DNA of 8,008 bases from an uncultured Burkholderiales bacterium (GTDB lineage Bacteria; Pseudomonadota; Gammaproteobacteria; Burkholderiales; Burkholderiaceae_E), in the NCBI GenBank assembly GCA_903898725.1, contig CAIUGQ010000409.1, positions 1-8,008 of the forward strand, read 5' to 3'. Shown piece by piece: positions 1-5,136 of this stretch. The position numbers were made by a program, and so were the translations under genes. The notes beneath the pieces are model-generated. The model worked only from the letters and a program-made list of their open reading frames with translations, searched no databases and was not told the DNA's origin. Positions within the stretch are counted from its first letter, which is position 1. Every line of letters starts with the position of its first letter.

Positions 1-840
<840 letters not shown>

Positions 841-847
841 TGTTTCG

Positions 848-851
848 CTCC
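848..851 (-). promoter_or_regulatory. Ribosome binding site of ahcY
   Basis: GGAG read on the minus strand, seven bases (CGAAACA) before the ATG at 838-840. It fixes the ahcY start. The pentamer CGGAG (848-852) is complementary to CTCCG at 867-871, which lies in the loop of the GGCGCC hairpin (861-876). Confidence 0.75.
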
Positions 852-937
852 GTCGGTTCGGGCGCCCGGAGGCGCCGCTGGCGTGGGCGAGCGCGGTGTT
901 CGCCCGGCACGGGGCCGCGAGGGCCCGGACGCGCCGG

Positions 938-980
938 AAAAACAAAACGCCCGCAAGGGTCGGATGACCGTTGCGAGCGC
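938..980 (-). terminator. Intrinsic terminator in the ahcY leader (riboswitch expression platform)
   Basis: On the minus strand CGCTCGCAA (971-979) pairs with TTGCGGGCG (948-956) in nine pairs, one of them a U-G pair. The run TTTTGTTTTT (938-947) follows directly. The left arm shares bases 975-979 with the 3' pseudoknot strand of the SAH riboswitch, so the terminator and the ligand-bound aptamer cannot form together. This predicts premature termination when SAH is low and read-through into ahcY when SAH is high. The pairing is seen in the sequence; the switching direction is inferred and agrees with the known activating behaviour of the family. Confidence 0.8.
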
Positions 981-1028
981 AGTTGTGATCGCCGAGCCTG
1001 GCCCATTCGGGTCGCAGCGCTCCTCGGC
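965..1028 (-). ncRNA. SAH riboswitch aptamer upstream of ahcY
   Basis: Binds S-adenosylhomocysteine and controls ahcY. The minus strand reads GCCGAGGAGCGCTGCGACCC and, a little later, GCCAGGCTCGGC, matching the conserved core of the SAH riboswitch class. Helix P1 is GCCGAG (1023-1028) with CTCGGC (991-996). A small internal hairpin is CCC (1009-1011) with GGG (1002-1004). The pseudoknot is GAGCGC (1017-1022) with GCGCTC (975-980), six perfect pairs. The family is known from beta- and gammaproteobacteria and some actinobacteria in front of methyl-cycle genes, which fits the downstream gene. The likely transcription start falls at or next to the first base of P1. The exact 3' boundary of the aptamer is approximate. 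Confidence 0.92.
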
Positions 1029-1035
1029 AGGGCGG

Positions 1036-1041
1036 AGTATA
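1036..1041 (-). promoter_or_regulatory. -10 element of the ahcY promoter
   Basis: TATACT on the minus strand, five of six matches to the sigma-70 -10 consensus. A start about seven bases downstream falls at about 1028-1029, the first base of the SAH aptamer. No good -35 is visible; TTTCGG at 1060-1065 is the nearest, with an 18-base spacer and a weak match. The box is flanked by a five-base inverted repeat, GGCGG (1043-1047) and CCGCC (1031-1035), possibly by chance. Confidence 0.65.
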
Positions 1042-1108
1042 GCCGCCTTCGCCGGGGGGCCGAAAGCGCCGGCCATCGGCGCGGGGTCTTCGGACCTGCG
1101 GCCGATCG

Positions 1109-1147
1109 AGTGACGCAAGTCACGGCGCGACTGTGACGGAAGTCCCG
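1109..1147. promoter_or_regulatory. Tandem CRP/FNR-like palindromes in the divergent ahcY / GHKL region
   Basis: The first site is GTGA-N6-TCAC (1110-1123), a perfect half-site palindrome resembling the CRP-family core TGTGA-N6-TCACA. A second, weaker copy, TGTGA-N6-TCCCG (1132-1147), lies 23 bases further right. The two share TGACG-AAGTC in direct orientation. They lie about 45 bp upstream of the assumed ahcY -35 region and about 65-100 bp upstream of a candidate promoter for the GHKL gene, so either gene could be the target. The regulator is inferred only from the half-site shape. Confidence 0.35.
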
Positions 1148-1211
1148 GCAGGGCATCGACCGGGGCCGAATCCCCGGTGTCGACCCGGGTGCGCCGCGGG
1201 CAGCGGGTCCC

Positions 1212-1217
1212 TACAGT
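1212..1217 (+). promoter_or_regulatory. Candidate -10 element for the GHKL gene
   Basis: TACAGT, four of six matches to the sigma-70 -10 consensus, 50 bases before the ATG at 1268. No convincing -35 lies 16-18 bases upstream, so an activator would be needed if this is the promoter. The palindromes at 1109-1147 and the perfect inverted repeat ACCGGGG / CCCCGGT (1159-1165 and 1172-1178) lie upstream of it. Confidence 0.3.
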
Positions 1218-1267
1218 GTTTCCACGTTCTCCCGGTCCGACGACCGGCCCCTGCCCGAGGCCCGACC

Positions 1268-1951
1268 ATGTCGATTCACCTGCACGCCGCGACCCGACCC
1301 GAGACCCTGCCGAGCGCGATGCGCGGCCCGATCCAGGCGCCCGCCGCCGGCGTGGTGCCGTCCCGATACGCGTCCCGCTTCCTCGAGCGTGCCTCGCTGC
1401 AGGAGCGGCTGGCCGCGGGTCCGGTGGTGGGCGAGGCCTTCCCGCCGCCGTGCCGGCTCGACACGGCGCGGGTGATGGCCGCGATCGCACCGCTGCTCGT
1501 GCCCGAGATGCCCGGTTGTTTCGCGCCGGCCGCCGCGTCCGACGTCTCGGTGCGCCGCATGCTGACGCCGCTGCCCGGCGGCCGCTCGCTCGCGGTCGAC
1601 GTCGCGCCGGCCACCGTCCGCTTCGACTTCGAGGACCTCTCGCGGCTGCTGCGCGAACTGGTCGACAACGCCTGCCGGCACGCGCCCGCGGGGTCGACGG
1701 TCCGGGTGCGCGGCGCGGATGGCGTCGGTGGCTATCAGATCTCGGTGACCAACCCCGGCGCACCGCTGCCGCGCTGGGCGCTGGCGGCCCTGCGCCCCGG
1801 GCGCCCCGCCCTGGGCGTCGGCGATCCGACCGGACTCGCGCTGGGGCTGCCGATCGCGGCGCTGCTCGCCGCGGTCAACGGCGCCCGGCTCGAGGTGCTC
1901 CGCGGCGCGGGCCGCCCGAACACGCTTCGCGTCATCGCGCGCGCGGGCTGA
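1268..1951 (+). CDS. Soluble GHKL-type ATPase protein, kinase-like, lacking a phosphoacceptor domain
   Basis: A 227-residue protein ending in a HATPase_c fold like the catalytic domain of histidine kinases. An N-box is seen at 127-140 (LLRELVDNACRHAP, with N134 as the expected Mg-binding Asn). A D-box equivalent VTNPG (160-164) has Asn in place of the usual Asp. A G-box region follows at 184-196 (VGDPTGLALGLPI). The N-terminal 60 residues show no membrane segment, sensor domain or dimerisation helices. The only histidines are H4, H6 and H138 (inside the N-box), so there is no recognisable H-box. The ATG at 1268 has GAGG (1257-1260) seven bases upstream. An upstream in-frame GTG at 1133 would add only low-complexity sequence. 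A LuxR-type response regulator follows 158 bases later in the same direction, suggesting a partner. It could be a regulatory ATPase, a kinase using a DHp domain in trans, or a degraded kinase. The precise role is unknown. Confidence 0.75.
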   Translation: MSIHLHAATRPETLPSAMRGPIQAPAAGVVPSRYASRFLERASLQERLAAGPVVGEAFPPPCRLDTARVMAAIAPLLVPEMPGCFAPAAASDVSVRRMLTPLPGGRSLAVDVAPATVRFDFEDLSRLLRELVDNACRHAPAGSTVRVRGADGVGGYQISVTNPGAPLPRWALAALRPGRPALGVGDPTGLALGLPIAALLAAVNGARLEVLRGAGRPNTLRVIARAG

Positions 1952-2094
1952 GCCCGCCGACGGACGGCGGCGTCGGCCGGACCTCCGGTCGATGCCTCGC
2001 GCACGGCGCGGGTGCGGCGCCCCCGGCCTTGCACGAATCGAGATGGAAGGGCCGCGCGGGCCGTCAGTTCGTCGCTTAAGGGCCCGGGCGGTGC

Positions 2095-2102
2095 TTTAGA
2101 CT
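2095..2102 (+). promoter_or_regulatory. Candidate -10 directly upstream of the response regulator start
   Basis: TTTAGACT contains TAGACT (2097-2102), four of six matches to a -10 box, ending seven bases before the ATG at 2110. If used, transcription would begin at or next to the ATG, giving a leaderless or nearly leaderless mRNA. No Shine-Dalgarno sequence precedes that ATG, which is consistent. No clear -35 is present. Confidence 0.3.
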
Positions 2103-2109
2103 CGCCTGC

Positions 2110-2766
2110 ATGTCAGGTCCGTTTCCCGAGCTCAGGCGGGGTGTGCTCATCGCCGACGACCACGTGCTCGTGAGGGCGGGACTGCGCACGCTCCTCGAGT
2201 CTTCGTCACGGTACCGGCTGGTCGGCGAGGCGGTCGACGTGGCCGGCTGTCTCGAGCTGATGCGCACCCTGCAGCCGCCGCTGCTGCTGCTCGACATCAT
2301 GCTGCCCGACATGTCGGGCATCGATGCGGTGGCGCGCATCCGCGCGATCGACCCGGCGGTGCGCATCGTGTTCCTCTCGTCGCAGGACTCCCGCGAGTTC
2401 GTGACCCGCGCGCTGCAGACCGGCGCCGACGGCTTCCTGTCCAAGGACTTCGTGCTCTCCGAGCTCGAGCTCGCGCTCGACGCGGTCAGCGCCGGCCAGC
2501 GCTACCTGAGCCCGCGCATCTCGAACGTGCTCGTCGAGGCGATGAACGCGCCCGACATCCCGGAGCCCGTGCCCGGCGGCCTGACCGGCCGCCAGCTCGA
2601 GGTGCTCCGCTGCGTGGCGCGCGGACTGTCCAACAAGGAGATCGCGCGCGAGCTGGCGATCAGTCCCAAGACCGTCGAATTCCATCGCGGCCAGCTGATG
2701 CAGCGGCTCGACATCCACGACGTCGCCACGCTCACGCGCTACGCGGTGACCGCGGGGCTCGTCTAG
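2110..2766 (+). CDS. NarL/FixJ-family response regulator with LuxR-type DNA-binding domain
   Basis: A cytosolic two-domain transcription regulator of 218 residues, the usual length. The receiver domain (about 11-130) shows the acidic pair D16-D17 in VLIADDH, the phosphoacceptor D62 in LLLLDIMLPDMSG, the switch Ser at 90-91 (FLSS) and K112 in GFLSKD, so phosphorylation should be possible. The C-terminal helix-turn-helix (158-213) has LTGRQLEVLRCVARGLSNKE and SPKTVEFHRGQLMQRL, typical of the LuxR/GerE fold. The annotated ATG lacks a Shine-Dalgarno sequence. A GTG at 2143 (residue 12, start of VLIADD) preceded by AGGCGGGG is an alternative that would still keep the whole receiver domain. It lies downstream of the GHKL gene and may be its partner, although that protein lacks an obvious phosphodonor histidine. 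It ends about 60 bases before a bidirectional terminator. The target promoters are not visible. Confidence 0.92.
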   Translation: MSGPFPELRRGVLIADDHVLVRAGLRTLLESSSRYRLVGEAVDVAGCLELMRTLQPPLLLLDIMLPDMSGIDAVARIRAIDPAVRIVFLSSQDSREFVTRALQTGADGFLSKDFVLSELELALDAVSAGQRYLSPRISNVLVEAMNAPDIPEPVPGGLTGRQLEVLRCVARGLSNKEIARELAISPKTVEFHRGQLMQRLDIHDVATLTRYAVTAGLV

Positions 2767-2824
2767 CCCGCTGCCCGGGCGGTCTGCGGCGACGCGGCCG
2801 CCCGCTCAGATGCGTTCGACCAAT

Positions 2825-2852
2825 AAAAAACGCCCGGAATCCCGGGCGTTTT
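2825..2852. terminator. Bidirectional intrinsic terminator between the response regulator and metK
   Basis: A perfect seven-pair stem, CGCCCGG (2831-2837) with CCGGGCG (2842-2848), and a four-base loop. It is flanked by six A on the left (2825-2830) and four T on the right (2849-2852). Read on the plus strand it ends the response regulator transcript. Read on the minus strand the A run becomes six T and ends metK, whose stop lies 24 bases upstream of the stem. Confidence 0.92.
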
Positions 2853-2875
2853 GTCGTGCGTCGGACCGGGCCGGG

Positions 2876-4042
2876 TCAGACCCCGGCCGCCGCCCGCAGG
2901 GCCGCCGCCTTGTCGGTGCGCTCCCAGGTGAACTCCGGCTCTTCCCGCCCGAAGTGGCCATACGCCGCCGTCTTGCGGTAGATCGGGCGCAGCAGGTCGA
3001 GCATCTGCACGATGCCCTTCGGGCGCAGGTCGAAGTGCTCCTGCACCAGTTCCGCCAGGCGCTCGTCGGAGACCTTGCCCGAGCCTTCGGTCGTCACCAT
3101 GATCGAGGTCGGGCGGGCCACGCCGATCGCGTAGCTGATCTGGACCAGGCAGTTGCGCGCCAGGCCCGCGGCCACGATGTTCTTGGCGACATAGCGCGCC
3201 GCGTAGGCGGCCGAGCGGTCGACCTTGGACGGGTCCTTGCCCGAGAACGCGCCGCCGCCGTGGGGCGCCGCGCCGCCGTAGGTGTCGACGATGATCTTGC
3301 GGCCGGTCAGGCCGCAGTCGCCCTGCGGGCCGCCGATGACGAAGCGGCCGGTCGGGTTGATCAGGTAGCGGATCTCGCCCGTGATCAGTTCCTTCGGCAG
3401 CACCGGCTTGACGATCTCCTCGATCACCGCCTCGGTCAGCTTGGAGTGCTCGATGTCCGGCGCGTGCTGGGTCGAGAGCACGACGGTGTCGATCGAGTGC
3501 GGCATCCCGTCGACGTAGCGCATCGTGATCTGCGACTTCGCGTCCGGACGCAGCCAGGGCAGACGGCCGTCGCGGCGCAGGTCCGACTGGCGCTCGACCA
3601 GACGGTGCGCGTAGTAGATCGGCGCCGGCATCAGCACCGGCGTCTCGTTGCAGGCGTAGCCGAACATCAGGCCCTGGTCGCCGGCGCCCTGGTCGAGGTC
3701 GATGCCCCGGCCTTCGTCGACGCCCTGCGCGATGTCCTGGCTCTGCTTGTCGTAGGCGACGAGGACCGCGCAGCCCTTGTAGTCGATGCCGTACTCGGTG
3801 TTGTCGTAGCCGATCTGCTTGATCGTCTCGCGGGCAACGTCGATGTAGTCGACGTGCGCGCCGGTCGTGATCTCGCCGGCGAGCACCACGAGGCCGGTGT
3901 TCACCAGGGTCTCGGCGGCGACGCGCGAGTACTTGTCCTGGGTGAAGATGGCGTCGAGGATCGCGTCCGAGATCTGGTCGGCGACCTTGTCGGGGTGGCC
4001 CTCGGAAACCGATTCCGAGGTGAAGAGGAAGTCCTTGGCCAA
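2876..4042 (-). CDS. metK: S-adenosylmethionine synthetase
   Basis: Makes SAM from methionine and ATP in the cytosol. The 388-residue protein matches the usual bacterial length of about 380-395. The ATP-site motif is GHPDKVADQISDAILD (15-30, with H16). The family signatures are GAGDQGLMFGYACNET (119-134) and the glycine-rich P-loop-like GGGAFSGKDPSKVDRS (262-277). The C-terminal domain ends FTWERTDKAAALRAAAGV. The start is best placed at TTG (4040-4042), giving MAKDFLFTSESVSEGHPDK as in other members, with GGAG (4051-4054) eight bases upstream. The ATG at 4055-4057 is out of frame. The frame stays open for 44 residues upstream, but that stretch has no family similarity and lies in the 5' leader. 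It converges with the response regulator gene on a shared terminator and sits behind a structured leader. Complete, with no damage seen. Confidence 0.97.
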   Translation of the reverse strand: MAKDFLFTSESVSEGHPDKVADQISDAILDAIFTQDKYSRVAAETLVNTGLVVLAGEITTGAHVDYIDVARETIKQIGYDNTEYGIDYKGCAVLVAYDKQSQDIAQGVDEGRGIDLDQGAGDQGLMFGYACNETPVLMPAPIYYAHRLVERQSDLRRDGRLPWLRPDAKSQITMRYVDGMPHSIDTVVLSTQHAPDIEHSKLTEAVIEEIVKPVLPKELITGEIRYLINPTGRFVIGGPQGDCGLTGRKIIVDTYGGAAPHGGGAFSGKDPSKVDRSAAYAARYVAKNIVAAGLARNCLVQISYAIGVARPTSIMVTTEGSGKVSDERLAELVQEHFDLRPKGIVQMLDLLRPIYRKTAAYGHFGREEPEFTWERTDKAAALRAAAGV

Positions 4043-4197
4043 GTTGCGTTCTCCATGATGGGCGACGGACAGCCGGTAAGATGGCCGCCGCGGGGACGGC
4101 CATCGAACCGGATCGGCGTTGCCGGCTCCGGAGAAGCGGCGACGCTTTAGCAGTACTTCTAGGCCGCCCTGCAAGTTGTCCCGATTAACTCGGCGGC
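4043..4197 (-). ncRNA. Structured metK leader, candidate cis-regulatory RNA
   Basis: The 5' untranslated leader runs from the expected transcription start (about 4197) to the TTG. On the minus strand it can form four hairpins. H1 is GCCGCC (4192-4197) with GGCGGC (4163-4168), containing AGTT/AACT (4187-4190 with 4174-4177). H2 is AAGCG-TCGC-CGCTT (4134-4147). H3 is CCGGA/TCCGG (4127-4131 with 4108-4112) over an inner GCCG/CGGC helix. H4 is CGGCCATC/GATGGCCG (4080-4087 with 4097-4104, eight pairs). TTCTCC (4130-4135) is the perfect complement of the ribosome binding region GGAGAA (4049-4054) and overlaps H2 and H3, so a mutually exclusive sequestering fold is possible. I see no match to the SAM-I, SAM-II or SAM/SAH cores that I know. 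Regulation by SAM is only an inference from the downstream gene. Confidence 0.45.
4051..4054 (-). promoter_or_regulatory. Ribosome binding site that fixes the metK TTG start
   Basis: GGAG on the minus strand, eight bases before the TTG at 4040-4042. It supports TTG as the start, because no ATG or GTG in frame lies at a suitable distance. Its extended form GGAGAA is complementary to leader bases 4130-4135. Confidence 0.75.
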
Positions 4198-4203
4198 GTC
4201 GCC

Positions 4204-4209
4204 ATTATA
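4204..4209 (-). promoter_or_regulatory. -10 element of the metK promoter
   Basis: TATAAT on the minus strand, a perfect sigma-70 -10 box in otherwise very GC-rich DNA. The predicted start, at about 4197, coincides with the first base of hairpin H1 of the leader. The -35 position (about 4227-4232, GCAAGG) is a poor match. Confidence 0.75.
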
Positions 4210-4272
4210 GACAACCCGCGTGCGGCCCTTGCCCGGAACAGGGGCGCTGCGAAGCGGTATTCCCCGACCTCC

Positions 4273-5136
4273 ATGCTCGTCTGGCTCGCCCGTCTCGTCG
4301 CCCGCCTTCCGCTGCGCTGGTCCCAGGCGCTGGGCGGCGTGCTCGGTCGGCTGGCGCTGGCGCTGTCCTCGGGGTTCCGCCGCAAGTCCGCCGACAACCT
4401 CGCGCTCGCCGGCCTGCTCGACGACGCGCGACTGCGCCGCAGCGCCGAGGAGGCGGGCCGTGCGGCCGGGGAGACGCCGTTCGTCTGGTTCGGTGACGAT
4501 GCGCGCGTCGAGGCGCTGATCCGCGTCGAGGGCCAGGAGGTGCTCGATCGTGCCCGGGCCGCCGGCCGAGGCGTGATCCTGCTGACCCCGCACCTCGGCT
4601 GCTTCGAGGCCGCGGCCCGGGCGGTCGCCCGCAGCGGCCCGATCACCGTGCTCTACAAGCCGCCGCGCCTGCCTGCGGTCCGCCGGCTGGTCGAGACCGG
4701 GCGCGCCTCGCCGGGCGTGCGGCCGGTGCCGGCGAGCGGCGCGGGCGTGCGCGGGCTGCTGCGCGCGCTCAAGCGGGCCGAGGCGATCGGGGTCCTGCCC
4801 GACCAGGTGCCGAGCGACGGCGATGGCGTCTGGGCGCCGTTCTTCGGCAGGCCCGCCTACACGATGACCCTGCCGCAGCGGCTGGCCCGTTCGACCGGCG
4901 CGTCGGTGCTGCTGGCCTGCGGCGAGCGCCTGCCCGGCGGTGCCGGCTGGCGGGTGCGCTTCGAGCCGTTCGAGGGCGATGCCTCGCCCGAGGCGGTCAA
5001 CCGCGCGATGGAAGCCATGATCCGACGCATTCCCGATCAGTATTTCTGGGGCTACAACCGCTACAAGGGGCCGCCGGGCGCGCCCGACCCGACGCGTCCG
5101 CCCGCTGCGGGCGACGCTCCAGGGGGCCCCGCTTGA
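4273..5136 (+). CDS. Lipid A biosynthesis acyltransferase (LpxL/HtrB family), first paralogue
   Basis: A predicted inner-membrane-associated enzyme that transfers an acyl chain from acyl-ACP to a lipid A precursor. The 287-residue protein opens with a hydrophobic anchor region (about 1-31). The family's catalytic H-X4-D/E motif is present as TPHLGCFE (H107, E112). Later conserved blocks are GVLPDQVPSDGDGVWAPFFG (173-192) and IPDQYFWGYNRYK (253-265). The N-terminal RxxxNLxLC-like block typical of the family is reduced to RRKSADNLAL. The C-terminal 20 residues are Pro/Ala/Gly-rich and probably disordered. The ATG at 4273 has no good Shine-Dalgarno sequence (only GACCTCC before it). It is first in a plus-strand operon divergent from metK, and its stop overlaps the TTG start of the second paralogue by four bases (TTGA). 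Which hydroxyl it acylates cannot be told from sequence. Confidence 0.88.
   Translation: MLVWLARLVARLPLRWSQALGGVLGRLALALSSGFRRKSADNLALAGLLDDARLRRSAEEAGRAAGETPFVWFGDDARVEALIRVEGQEVLDRARAAGRGVILLTPHLGCFEAAARAVARSGPITVLYKPPRLPAVRRLVETGRASPGVRPVPASGAGVRGLLRALKRAEAIGVLPDQVPSDGDGVWAPFFGRPAYTMTLPQRLARSTGASVLLACGERLPGGAGWRVRFEPFEGDASPEAVNRAMEAMIRRIPDQYFWGYNRYKGPPGAPDPTRPPAAGDAPGGPA
5121..5126 (+). promoter_or_regulatory. Ribosome binding site supporting the TTG start of the second acyltransferase
   Basis: AGGGGG, six bases before the TTG at 5133-5135 and inside the end of the preceding gene. It supports the non-ATG start and translational coupling across the four-base TTGA overlap. Confidence 0.65.

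Noticed and set aside
1133..1267. Earlier GTG start for the GHKL gene at 1133
   Set aside because: The added residues are low-complexity, and the GTG lies inside the palindromic regulatory region; ATG 1268 has GAGG at a good distance.
2763..4103. Long frames on both strands over metK (2763-4103 minus, 2810-4150 plus)
   Set aside because: Composition-driven shadows of metK, which has full family motifs in its own frame.
4080..4104. Hairpin GATGGCCG / CGGCCATC as an intrinsic terminator in the metK leader
   Set aside because: The stem is perfect, but only CTTAC follows on the minus strand, so there is no T run.
4043..4174. metK start moved upstream to an in-frame TTG at 4172-4174
   Set aside because: The extra 44 residues have no family match. 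The stretch lies right after a consensus promoter, forms hairpins, and MAKDFLF has its own ribosome binding site.
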